A stretch of 64,000 bases of DNA from UBA1431 sp002329665 (lineage in GTDB: Bacteria > Bacillota > Clostridia > Christensenellales > UBA1431): contig JAXGXY010000001.1 of the NCBI GenBank assembly GCA_040772545.1, forward strand, positions 1,178,001-1,242,000. The letters are read 5' to 3'. The position numbers and the translations under genes are program-made. Under the pieces are notes generated by a model. The model searched no databases, was not told the DNA's origin, and worked only from the letters and a program-made list of their open reading frames with translations. Positions within the stretch are counted from its first letter, which is position 1. Every line of letters begins with the position of its first letter. Below are positions 1 to 7,218 of the stretch, piece by piece.

Positions 1-663
1 CGTGCGAATCCGGCCGACCGCCTCGGTCAGCCAGCGGATGGCCTTCCTCACCCCCAGGGCGCGGCCCGCCATCACCAGCTTCCCCTTGGGATCGATCCTC
101 AAAACCGGGCGTATCCTCAGTTTTTCCACGATCAGGGCCTTCGAGGTGCTTAGGCGGCCGCCCTTGTGCAGGTACTCCACCGTATCCAGGAAAACCAGCC
201 CCTCGCCGTTTTCGGCGTGCAGGAGAGCGCGCTTAACGATCTCATCGTGCCCGCACCCTTTTTTTGCCATTTCGCACGCCGTCAGCACGATAAGGCCCTC
301 CCCCATCGAAAGCGAGCAGCTGTCTATGATGTCTATTTTGCCGTACCCCAGCATGTCCCTCGCGGTGCGCGCCGCGTCGATCGTGCCGCTGATATACGGG
401 CTCGCGCAGATACATATGACGGAATCTCCCGCGTCGACCGCGCTTTTGAACACACTCAGGAAAGCCTCCGCGGACGGGTGCGACGTTTTGGGAAAGCTCT
501 TTGCCTGTTTGAGCATCTCGAAGAATTCCTCGTGCGTAAAATCCACCCCGTCCAAATACGAAACGTCCTCGATAGTCACGGTCAACGGGATAACGCAGAT
601 GTGTCCGTCCGCGTTCATCTCCTTCGGTATGTCGCTCAGGCTGTCGGTCACTATTCGTACCAT
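1..663 (-). CDS. DegV family fatty-acid-binding protein, C-terminus cut by window edge
   Basis: The frame reads 221 codons from an ATG at 661-663 to base 1 without a stop, so the last roughly 60 residues of a normal 280-290 aa DegV protein lie outside the window. The start is preceded by GGAGGC. The N-terminus MVRIVTDSLSDIP is the usual DegV opening, followed by PLTVTIEDVSYLDGVDFT, the stretch TSHPSAEAFLSVF, ICASPYISGT and the DSCSLSMGEG strand. DegV proteins bind fatty acids, and in FakAB systems they present them for phosphorylation. No kinase partner is visible here, so the ligand is inferred from family only. Confidence 0.9.
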   Translation of the reverse strand, partial: MVRIVTDSLSDIPKEMNADGHICVIPLTVTIEDVSYLDGVDFTHEEFFEMLKQAKSFPKTSHPSAEAFLSVFKSAVDAGDSVICICASPYISGTIDAARTARDMLGYGKIDIIDSCSLSMGEGLIVLTACEMAKKGCGHDEIVKRALLHAENGEGLVFLDTVEYLHKGGRLSTSKALIVEKLRIRPVLRIDPKGKLVMAGRALGVRKAIRWLTEAVGRIRT

Positions 664-787
664 GAATGCAGCCTCCTTGTATATAAATACTGCCACAAGC
701 ACCCGAAACGATTCGGGCGGTCTCCCCTTGCCCAAAGGAAACCCGAGAGCCCCGGCTGTCCCTAAGTATACAGCAACAGGGCATAAC

Positions 788-809
788 GGGCAACATCTTC
801 GGGTTGCCC
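788..809 (-). terminator. Possible weak hairpin terminator after the DUF6056-like gene
   Basis: GGGCAAC and GTTGCCC form a 7-bp stem with an 8-nt loop just beyond the stop codon of the membrane-protein gene. There is no good U-tract after it on the minus strand, so it is a weak terminator at best. Confidence 0.3.
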
Positions 810-813
810 GTCC

Positions 814-2157
814 TCAGGCGGCGATCACAAGGAAAGTCTGGTGCAGGCTCAGGGCGGCCAGCACGGCGACCGCCGCCAGAAGGAGCCTTCGCGGCACGGG
901 CGCCAGGCCGGACAGGAAATCTTCCACAAGGCTGCACCCGAGGAAAAGGAAGACCATGTCCGTGATGAAATACGTCCGAAGGCCGGAGGCGTAGGCCGTG
1001 GGCAAAAAACCCGTCATCGCCCCGGCGGCGAGGCCGATGAGCAGCAAAAACACGAACAGCGCGCCCTTTTTCGTCTTCCCGTACACGTTTATTAAGGAGA
1101 TCCCCGCAAAGCAAAGGCTGAGCATCGCGATAAACATCACGGCGTACCGGGTCGCGGAAAGGGCCTCGCCCCCCGACGGAAGGCCGAACGTGGTCAGTCT
1201 TTGAAGCTCCGGCAGGACGCCGCGGTAAAGGTTGGCCGGGACATTGGCAAAAACGGAATACACAAACGGCAACGCCGCTACGCAGCGTACGGTCACACTT
1301 TCATGCTTCCTCCACGCCGAAACAAACAGGGCCCCGCAAAACAGCAAAAAAAGGCGGTTGGGCGTTGCGAATATATACGCAACCGTCTGCGCCGCTCCCA
1401 GATACGCCCTGTCTAAGAACCCGAGCATCCCGAATCCCGGGAACCAGCGCGCCGTCTCCTCTGCGATCCTGTTCGCGTTCCCCGGGCACGTCAGGGCGAA
1501 CACGGCCATGGCCGCGGCGGCAAAAAACTGGAGGAGCAGGACCGGCTGCGTTTTCCCCCGACTGATGAGGCAGGCGGTCAGGGCCGCCATAAGGCACACG
1601 AGGAAGAACGCGAACTGCTCCGCGTTGGCCGCGAACAGCGTCGCCGCCATGGCTGCGGCGCCCAGCTTAGCGCCGACCCTTTCGCCCTCAACGGCCTTTT
1701 TATAGGGAATAAGCGCGAAGGCACAGGCCGCGCCCGGCCAGAGGTAGTTGACCGTCGTAGCTCCCCATCCCGCCGAGCTCAGATGGGCGAAGGGATACAT
1801 CATGAATCCCAGGCAGACCAGGTAGTTCATCGTCCGGCTCCTTCGCGCGCCTATCAGCCTGGACAGGGACAGGGCGAGGGTAAGGAGCGCGGCGACATCC
1901 AGCACGCGCCAGAGCAGGGCGCTTCGCAGCACCGTCACCATGACAGCTTCGATGAGGATGCGCGACGTCCACCGAGAGTACCTCAGTTGCAGATAGTCCG
2001 CGATCCCCTGCCTGTCCAGCGCGCCCGAAAAGAATCCGTCGTCGCCCTGCCCCAGGCCGATGAAGCAGTGCAGTACAGCCATCGTAACGAGCAGGACAAA
2101 ATACGGGAAATAATCGGACGCGTATGCTCTTTTCGCCACGCGCGCCAGCCTTCGCAT
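814..2157 (-). CDS. Polytopic membrane protein, DUF6056-like
   Basis: 447 aa with about ten hydrophobic segments and short polar loops. The first extracytoplasmic loop, with DDGFFSGAL and LQLRYSRWTSRILIE, matches the pattern of DUF6056/Gtr-like proteins, which have an acidic pair after TM1 and an RYxxWSSR-like segment. Related proteins are suspected lipid-linked sugar transferases, but no activity can be shown here. A membrane-anchored 172 aa protein is encoded 11 nt upstream on the same strand, so the two are probably co-transcribed and may act together at the envelope. Confidence 0.6.
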   Translation of the reverse strand: MRRLARVAKRAYASDYFPYFVLLVTMAVLHCFIGLGQGDDGFFSGALDRQGIADYLQLRYSRWTSRILIEAVMVTVLRSALLWRVLDVAALLTLALSLSRLIGARRSRTMNYLVCLGFMMYPFAHLSSAGWGATTVNYLWPGAACAFALIPYKKAVEGERVGAKLGAAAMAATLFAANAEQFAFFLVCLMAALTACLISRGKTQPVLLLQFFAAAAMAVFALTCPGNANRIAEETARWFPGFGMLGFLDRAYLGAAQTVAYIFATPNRLFLLFCGALFVSAWRKHESVTVRCVAALPFVYSVFANVPANLYRGVLPELQRLTTFGLPSGGEALSATRYAVMFIAMLSLCFAGISLINVYGKTKKGALFVFLLLIGLAAGAMTGFLPTAYASGLRTYFITDMVFLFLGCSLVEDFLSGLAPVPRRLLLAAVAVLAALSLHQTFLVIAA

Positions 2158-2168
2158 GCGGATTTACC

Positions 2169-2687
2169 TCAGGGCAGTTTTCTGATGACCAGGTCCGTCT
2201 CGATGAGCGCGTTCTCCCCATCGTTCCTGTAGAGCAGGCATACCCTGTACAAGGCGCCTTCTTCGAGCGCGCCGTTGGCCACGAGCGCATAGAACCCGCC
2301 GTTTTCGTAATCGTGTTGGTCGCCGTCGGCACGGTACGCGTCCGCGCGCTGCTGCGGACAGGTATTCAGCCGGTAGTATGCGCCTTTCGAGGCATTGTGA
2401 AGCAGCACGGAGCAATCCTGGATCCGGATGTCGCGCCCTTCTGCCGCCGCCCAGCCGGATACAGGGATATACAGGCCCCCCAGCTTATGGACCGGTGTCT
2501 GCGGGTCCAGGCTGCAGCGTACGGAAGACAAACCGGCCTTAACACCGGAGACGTCGGCCGGCACGGGCAAAACCCGGCCGAGGAAAAAGGCGAATATGAA
2601 CGCGAAGCACAACGCGGCCGACGCCGCTGCGAGTATGGCCGTGCGCTTCGTATCCTTATGCGCCTGATTCGTCTTTTCGTTTCCCAT
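2169..2687 (-). CDS. Membrane-anchored protein of unknown function
   Basis: 172 aa. A short basic N-terminus is followed by one transmembrane segment (about residues 18-38, LAAASAALCFAFIFAFFLG) and an extracytoplasmic domain of about 130 residues rich in beta-type sequence. There is no lipobox. The domain contains SGWAAAEGRDIRIQDC and LYRVCLLYRNDG, which suggests a small sandwich fold, but I do not recognise the family. It lies 11 nt upstream of the DUF6056-like gene. The pairing suggests an envelope-associated accessory protein; this is inference. Confidence 0.55.
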   Translation of the reverse strand: MGNEKTNQAHKDTKRTAILAAASAALCFAFIFAFFLGRVLPVPADVSGVKAGLSSVRCSLDPQTPVHKLGGLYIPVSGWAAAEGRDIRIQDCSVLLHNASKGAYYRLNTCPQQRADAYRADGDQHDYENGGFYALVANGALEEGALYRVCLLYRNDGENALIETDLVIRKLP

Positions 2688-2755
2688 GATACAACCCTTT
2701 TCTATGAGTATGGACCAATCCCGGAAATCTATCGAACCGGCAGGTCCGAGTGATC

Positions 2756-2780
2756 AAAAATAACGGGCTCTTATGGCCCG
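2756..2780 (-). terminator. Intrinsic terminator
   Basis: On the minus strand GGGC-CATAAGA-GCCC is followed by GTTATTTTT. It lies between the FMN reductase gene and the membrane-anchored protein gene and separates the two transcription units. Confidence 0.6.
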
Positions 2781-2784
2781 CAGA

Positions 2785-2812
2785 CTGAAACGCGCCATAT
2801 GGCGCGTTTCAG
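2785..2812. repeat. Perfect 28-bp palindrome downstream of the FMN reductase gene
   Basis: CTGAAACGCGCCAT is followed directly by its reverse complement, with the central CATATG forming the turn. It could act with the adjacent U-tract hairpin at 2756-2780 as a tandem terminator, or be a protein-binding palindrome. Confidence 0.6.
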
Positions 2813-2846
2813 TAACCTTTACAATACAATGAACTTTTGCCTTCTT

Positions 2847-3431
2847 TTACGTCTCTGCGGGCGGGGCCGCCTTTTGCGCCTTTATGAGGCGCTGTTCCCG
2901 CACGCTTTCCACCAGGGCCGCCAGCAACCGCGCGATGGCCTTTTGCGTGCGCTCGTCGGTCAGGACGCCGGCTTCGTCGAATTTCCTGTTCGCCCGGGCG
3001 ATGAACACTTCGGGTTTGTTCAGGGCCTTCAAGTCGAGCCCGACCAAGACCTGCCGCAGGTGGTACTGCACCCTCGCCCCGCCCAGCATCCCCGGCGACG
3101 CACTCATGATGGCCAGCGGTTTGCCGGGTAAAGGCGTATCGGTGCCGCGGGAGGCCCAGTCCAGTGCGTTTTTCAATACGGGAGGGATCGAGAAATTGTA
3201 TTCCGGCGTCGAGATCAGCAGCGCGTCCGCATCCGCAATCTTTTGCCTGAAACTAAATACCGACCCGGGCATGCCCTCGGCTTCCACATCCTCGTTGAAA
3301 AACGGGATCGGGGACAGGTCGGCGATCTCCAGCGCAGCGTCTTCGGGGAGCAGTTCCCGCGCCGCGCGAAGGGCCGCCATGTTGTACGAGCCCCGCCGCA
3401 GGCTTCCGGTGAATCCGAGTATCTTTATCAT
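2847..3431 (-). CDS. NADPH-dependent FMN reductase family protein
   Basis: 194 aa from the ATG at 3429-3431. An upstream ATG at 3524 would add 31 residues of non-conserved sequence, and the AAGGCGG just before 3431 supports the shorter start. The protein opens IKILGFTGSLRRGSYN, the FMN phosphate-binding loop of flavodoxin-like reductases (GSxRxxSxN), and has the STPEYNFSIPPVLKNALDW motif of chromate/quinone/azo reductases. It probably acts in the cytoplasm, transferring electrons from NAD(P)H via FMN to quinones or azo compounds. The natural substrate cannot be inferred. Confidence 0.9.
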   Translation of the reverse strand: MIKILGFTGSLRRGSYNMAALRAARELLPEDAALEIADLSPIPFFNEDVEAEGMPGSVFSFRQKIADADALLISTPEYNFSIPPVLKNALDWASRGTDTPLPGKPLAIMSASPGMLGGARVQYHLRQVLVGLDLKALNKPEVFIARANRKFDEAGVLTDERTQKAIARLLAALVESVREQRLIKAQKAAPPAET

Positions 3432-3589
3432 CCGCCTTATTCCTTTCCGAACTGATGTACAAAGTATACCGTTTCCCCCGATAAAATGGAATCCTTTCCC
3501 GTACAAATAGGCGGTCCGCCGCAAGGCTGTCCCCAGAAAGGTACAGCACGGCGGCTATAATCCAAGTACAGGGATATGGCAGAAGAGAT

Positions 3590-3641
3590 GGCCGGCGGCC
3601 CAAAAAAGGTTCGGCATCCTTTTTTCGTCTTCCGGCCGGCC
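3590..3641 (+). promoter_or_regulatory. Extended hairpin in the leader of the lipoprotein gene
   Basis: An inner stem AAAAAAGG/CCTTTTTT (3602-3609 with 3618-3625, loop TTCGGCAT) is enclosed by an outer GC stem GGCCGGC/GCCGGCC (3590-3596 with 3635-3641). It sits 35-85 nt before the lipoprotein start. The inner part looks like an intrinsic terminator, so it may be an attenuator or a terminator of antisense transcription. Confidence 0.45.
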
Positions 3642-3674
3642 TCGGAAACCAAAGATTCATTGGAGGGAATAACC

Positions 3675-4190
3675 ATGAAAAGATTCTTATCAGTACTGGC
3701 CGTAATCAGCCTGCTCGCGGCCGCCGCAGGATGCAGCGCTCCCGCCGCAAACGTGGCGGTGCCAGCGGCGACAGCGGCCGCGGTCGAACCTGCGGCGCCT
3801 GCGCCCACGCAAAAACCTACGCCCGAGCCCACGCCCGAGCCGACGATCGATCCCGCCGTCGCGGCCGAAACCTACAAGGATTCGTGCGTCAAACTGGATT
3901 ACAATTCCTATGCGCGCAACCCGGACAAATCCGGCGAGAAAAACGTCGTTTTCACCGCGACCGCCGTGCAGGTCCTCGAGGACGGGAATTACGTCGAAAT
4001 GCGCATGGCCGTCAACGACGACTACGACAAGATGCTCTATGTCATAGGCATGACGGAGGAAGACCGCATTCTGGAAGACGACACGGTCACCGTTTACGGC
4101 GTAACGAAGGGGCTCTTCACCTATACGAGCACGATGGGCGCCCAGATCACGATACCTAAGGTGCTGGCCCTCTATTTTGAGATTCACTAG
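3675..4190 (+). CDS. Predicted lipoprotein with Pro/Thr/Glu linker
   Basis: 171 aa. The start is the ATG at 3675 behind TGGAGGGA, because it gives a clean signal peptide: MKRFLSVLAVISLLAAAAGC with a lipobox ending at Cys20. A low-complexity Ala/Pro linker with (P)EPTPEPT repeats follows (about residues 38-60), then a domain of about 105 residues with VVFTATAVQVLEDGNYVEMR and DDTVTVYGVTKGL, resembling OB-like DUF4839-type repeats. It is probably tethered to the outer face of the membrane. Function is unknown. Two more lipoproteins with the same linker style occur inside the island. Confidence 0.75.
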   Translation: MKRFLSVLAVISLLAAAAGCSAPAANVAVPAATAAAVEPAAPAPTQKPTPEPTPEPTIDPAVAAETYKDSCVKLDYNSYARNPDKSGEKNVVFTATAVQVLEDGNYVEMRMAVNDDYDKMLYVIGMTEEDRILEDDTVTVYGVTKGLFTYTSTMGAQITIPKVLALYFEIH

Positions 4191-4220
4191 TTCGAGACAG
4201 GGCCTCCATTAACACGCAAA

Positions 4221-4250
4221 AGCCCCGCAGACATGCGTTTGCGGCCTTTT
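4221..4250 (+). terminator. Hairpin terminator after the lipoprotein gene
   Basis: CCGCA/TGCGG stem (extended imperfectly by AGCC/CCTT) with loop GACATGCGTT, ending in CCTTTTGC, about 30 nt after the stop codon. Confidence 0.55.
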
Positions 4251-4360
4251 GCATACAATTCCCCCCGGCAAAGCAGCAGGTTTTGGTATTGATGAATTGG
4301 GCGAAGTGTTTGCAAAAAAGAATGAAGCATTGTTTTGTTGCATGAATTGAACACAAACAA

Positions 4361-4393
4361 CAACCCCTGAAGTGAGTAACAATTCAGGGGTTG
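4361..4393 (-). terminator. Terminator of the ancestral tRNA-Arg locus, left behind at attL
   Basis: CAACCCCTGAA/TTCAGGGGTTG makes an 11-bp perfect stem with an 11-nt loop, followed on the minus strand by TTGTTTGTGTT. It lies just 3' of the tRNA-Arg fragment at 4423-4469, so it was probably the terminator of the tRNA gene before the island inserted. Confidence 0.65.
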
Positions 4394-4422
4394 TGAGAGG
4401 AGCGGAGTTTGCTCCAACGAAG

Positions 4423-4469
4423 TGGCGCGCCTGGCAGGAATTGAACCTGCGACCTTTCGAGTCGGAGTC
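4423..4469 (-). repeat. attL: tRNA-Arg 3' fragment
   Basis: 47 bp identical to 46493-46539. On the minus strand it runs from the anticodon loop (GACTCCGAC) through the T-arm and acceptor stem to CCA. The 5' half of the tRNA is missing, because the sequence diverges from base 4470 on. This is the standard footprint of a tyrosine integrase that recombines inside a tRNA 3' end. Confidence 0.92.
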
Positions 4470-4538
4470 TAAAATATGTTTCGATGAGTTTCGTTGAGCA
4501 TCGATAAACGCTCTGTTTATGGCATTCTTTTGATGTAC

Positions 4539-4601
4539 CTTGGTGAACATCCTCGAATTTTTTTGAAAAAGTGGCACACGGATGGCACACGTGGCACAAG
4601 C
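4539..4601 (+). pseudogene. Possible relic of an integrase C-terminus beside attL
   Basis: The plus strand can be read as LGEHPRIFLKKWHTDGTRGT, close in style to the tail of the intact integrase (EKSAEWHTGGTQ, about 46394-46430). TGGCACACGG-TGGCACAC is shared at the DNA level. The other 250 bases between attL and the next gene show imperfect repeats of GTTTCGATGA/GTTTCGTTGA but no gene. It may be the end of an older integrase gene or recombinase arm sites. Confidence 0.35.
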
Positions 4602-4808
4602 ATCATATGCGATACGGGATGGTTCATCTCCGCATGCGTGGGGGAGTTTTTTGACCCTCGGCTTTTGGTCCGTAGCTCGTTTATCAGGGTTATTTTGCGT
4701 CCAGCAAGCGCTGCAGTGTGCATAAACAGGGACATCCTGTTATACCGTTTCCACCCAGTTCTCTTCCGGTAGGGGTATGGGTAGGAATGGAATTGGGGTA
4801 AATCCGTT

Positions 4809-5330
4809 CTACCAACAGGGGTATTTATCCAGCCAATCGTCCGTGTCTGATAATCCCGTAAACAGGTCACATGCTTTCGTACGGATTACGTCTTCCAACT
4901 CAACTTGGCAAGCCCAGTTCTCGGGGATGCCCTCTTCTCCCACTAACAGACCCATGATGTTACCACAGATTGCTCCCGTGGAATCGCTATCACCCGAATG
5001 GTTCACCGCAAGGAGCACAGCATCCGCAAAACTGTCCGGAAACGCCAGTGCCGCATATACCGCGATTGCCAGCGCTTCCTCGGCGACCCCACCCTCGCCC
5101 AGTGACTGTACCTTCTCCACAGTAGGTTTTCCGGTTTTCGTAAGCTCTACCGCGTTCCGAAGGGCCTCCGTTGTCTCCCAGCTGTCCGGCTTTCCTTCCA
5201 GAATAGTAAACACGGAATCAATCGCTTCCGTCAATCCGTGCCCGGCTGCCAGTCTGTTAATAAGGACGGCGAAAGCCCCTGCCGCAATCTTCCCCGTTGG
5301 GTGCCCATGCGTCTGCGTCGGTAGTGTCAA
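4809..5330 (-). pseudogene. ADP-ribosylglycohydrolase, C-terminal fragment cut by IS256
   Basis: About 170 residues of the DraG/ARH family survive. They include THGHPTGKIAAGAFAVLI and the metal-binding segment AVNHSGDSDSTGAICGNIMG, whose DSD supplies ligands to the two Mg ions. The frame begins at the IS256 boundary near 5323, and the N-terminal half (the first metal ligands and substrate loops) is not found on the other side of the IS. These enzymes remove ADP-ribose from proteins or nucleic acids and are common in toxin-antitoxin and phage-counterdefence settings. The fragment is presumably inactive. Confidence 0.8.
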
Positions 5331-6620
5331 ATCAAGTTTGCAAAATCACTCCGATAAGAATAAATCAAGCGGCAGATAAAAAGGCGTCCTGAATGGACTG
5401 TGCGCTCAAATATGCCCTTGCGGACGACCAGTCTTCTGAATATTCCATGAGGTACGTGGCGACCAGCCGCAGGTAGGATGCAGGGTTCGGGAAGATACCG
5501 ACCACTCTGGTACGCCGCCTGATTTCTTTATTGAGTCTTTCCAGCATATTGGAACTGGAAGTATTGCGAAAATCCAAAGCCGGAAAACAAAAGAACGCGA
5601 GGGAGTCTTCCAGTCCGTCTTCCAGTAATCGAATGGCCTGCGGAAACCGTTTCTCATATTCTTCGACCAGCGCGGCAGCCCTTCTGCGGGCGGTCTCCAT
5701 GTCCGGAGCAAGCCATATCTGTTTGAGCTTCCCTGCAAAATCCTGCTTGTCCCTATGCGGAACATGAACCAAAATGTTGCGCATAAAATGCACCTTGCAA
5801 CGCTGCCAGCAAGCGCCGGGGAAGCTTTCGCGTATGGCGGCGACCAATCCGGCGTGGGCGTCCGAAATGACCAGGGACGGAACGGTAAGCCCTCGGCCTT
5901 TCAGCCTTTCAAAGAGCTGGGCATAGCTTGCACGGGATTCTTCCAGCATGGGTTCTATAGCTAATATCTCGCGGGTGCCGGCTTCATTGACTCCGCAGAC
6001 AAGCAGGATCGCCATGCTGACAACACGCCCGTCGTAACGTACCTTTTCATACAGAGCATCCACCCAAAGCACGGGGTAACGGTTGTCTTCAAGTGATCGG
6101 TTGCGGAACGCCTCCACCTGCTCATCCATCTCTTTTGCCATGTTGCTTACCTGGGAACGCGACAGATTTTCGATACCCAGGCTCTTTGCCAGACGCTCCA
6201 TTTTGCGCGTGGAAACGCCGTTTACGAAAGCTTCTTGAACCACTTGGATAAGTGCCGCTTCGCTTCGTTTTCGGTCGCTCACAAAGAACGGAACATACCC
6301 GCCTTGCCGCATCTTGGGCACCATCAGATAGATCGTCCCCATCCTGGTGTCAAATCGCCGGGGCCGGTAGCCTGAACGATAGCCTTGACGGTCGATGGTG
6401 TGCTGTGATTTTTCCGCTCCGATTCTTGTCGAAATCTCCGCTTCCATCAATTGATCGCATAGCCACTCCAGCATCGACAGCATCGGATCAGGTTCGCTCA
6501 TGCATTGCAGTAGTAATTCAGCCAAGTTTGTGGTAGTCTTTTTTTGAGCCATCGGTTTTTCTCCTTTTGAATGATTTGCTCGCACCATTCATTCTATCGG
6601 AGTGTCCGGTGGCTTTCCAT
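5323..6620 (-). mobile_element. IS256-family insertion sequence, copy 1 (apparently complete)
   Basis: The left end begins GGTAGTGTCAAATC, shared with the second copy at 39673. The subterminal CACTCCGATAAGAAT at the left pairs with ATTCTATCGGAGTG near 6590-6603 as an imperfect inverted repeat. The right boundary is approximate because copy 2 lacks that end. It interrupts the ADP-ribosylglycohydrolase gene. Confidence 0.8.
5365..6552 (-). CDS. IS256-family transposase
   Basis: 395 aa from the ATG at 6552 behind AAAGGAG; an upstream ATG at 6588 is less likely. It has the mutator-type DDE architecture: RQGYRSGYRPRRFDTRMG near the N-terminus, then VLWVDALYEKVRYDGRVVSM with the first Asp, VISDAHAGLVAAI with the second, and the C-terminal RRRTRVVGIFPNPASYLRLV region with conserved SSNMLERLNKE carrying the Glu. 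The reading frame is intact, so this copy may still be mobile and could act on the truncated copy at 39.7-40.6 kb. Confidence 0.95.
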   Translation of the reverse strand: MAQKKTTTNLAELLLQCMSEPDPMLSMLEWLCDQLMEAEISTRIGAEKSQHTIDRQGYRSGYRPRRFDTRMGTIYLMVPKMRQGGYVPFFVSDRKRSEAALIQVVQEAFVNGVSTRKMERLAKSLGIENLSRSQVSNMAKEMDEQVEAFRNRSLEDNRYPVLWVDALYEKVRYDGRVVSMAILLVCGVNEAGTREILAIEPMLEESRASYAQLFERLKGRGLTVPSLVISDAHAGLVAAIRESFPGACWQRCKVHFMRNILVHVPHRDKQDFAGKLKQIWLAPDMETARRRAAALVEEYEKRFPQAIRLLEDGLEDSLAFFCFPALDFRNTSSSNMLERLNKEIRRRTRVVGIFPNPASYLRLVATYLMEYSEDWSSARAYLSAQSIQDAFLSAA

Positions 6621-6724
6621 ATCCACATATAAATCGCAAACACTATTGTACTCTATCCGCAACAGGGCGGAAAAACGATAAGTATGTCAAAGATTGTATG
6701 TTTATGCGAATGGACAAACGCGTA

Positions 6725-6756
6725 AATCCCCGGTACTGTTCCCGGGGATTGCTTTT
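6725..6756 (+). terminator. Orphan intrinsic terminator
   Basis: AATCCCCGG/CCGGGGATT stem (9 bp, 8-nt loop) followed by GCTTTT. No intact gene is upstream on the plus strand, so it is a leftover of a lost gene. Confidence 0.6.
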
Positions 6757-6890
6757 CGGCCCGCTACGCGGCGCCGCGCTCAGAATCCCTGAATTTAAAA
6801 GCGAAGCGGAATTTTCTCCGACGAGCGAAGCGGAGTTTGCTCTACTGCGGCGAAGCCCCGCCCAAACTGCCCGCGCAGCCCTCCCCGAAT

Positions 6891-6919
6891 AAAACCCCGC
6901 AAAGCACAGCTTTGCGGGG
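6891..6919 (-). terminator. Strong intrinsic terminator
   Basis: CCCCGCAAAGC/GCTTTGCGGGG, an 11-bp perfect stem with a 3-nt loop, is followed on the minus strand by TTTTATT. It is 300 bp downstream of the truncated ATPase gene and probably ends its transcript. Confidence 0.75.
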
Positions 6920-7218
6920 AAAGGAGGAGCGATGAAGCGATCGAGCCTTCACGCTTTGCGTGTAGGCGAGTGATGCGCAATCCGCGACGACGCGTGAGCG
7001 GAGCGTAGTTTGCTCCGACGAGGTGTTTACCACTGACAATATAGATATTTGTGTTTTAGAGCCATCAATACACAAGCTACAGAACAGCAATATTGCAAGC
7101 GGCTGCAAAAACTTATAAACCATTAACGTTCAAAGAAAATGGTTATAACTCAGGCTCTGGCTTCTAATAACAAATGTCACCCACGAGGGACACATAACTC
7201 AAAATGTTTACTGTAATG

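Larger units (their letters stand above)
6621..7218. other. Intergenic region with hairpins and a short repeated motif, no gene
   Basis: No convincing coding sequence. It holds a plus-strand terminator (6725-6756), a minus-strand terminator (6891-6919) and two variants of a motif like GAGCGGAGTTTGCTCCGACGA (about 6797-6843 and 6999-7022). The same motif lies just outside the island at about 4398-4419, beside the old tRNA terminator. The block could be debris of an earlier tRNA-linked insertion. Confidence 0.5.

Noticed and set aside
2..994. 330-codon plus-strand frame at the left edge
   Set aside because: Antisense to the DegV gene and its downstream neighbour; the minus strand encodes a recognisable DegV N-terminus.
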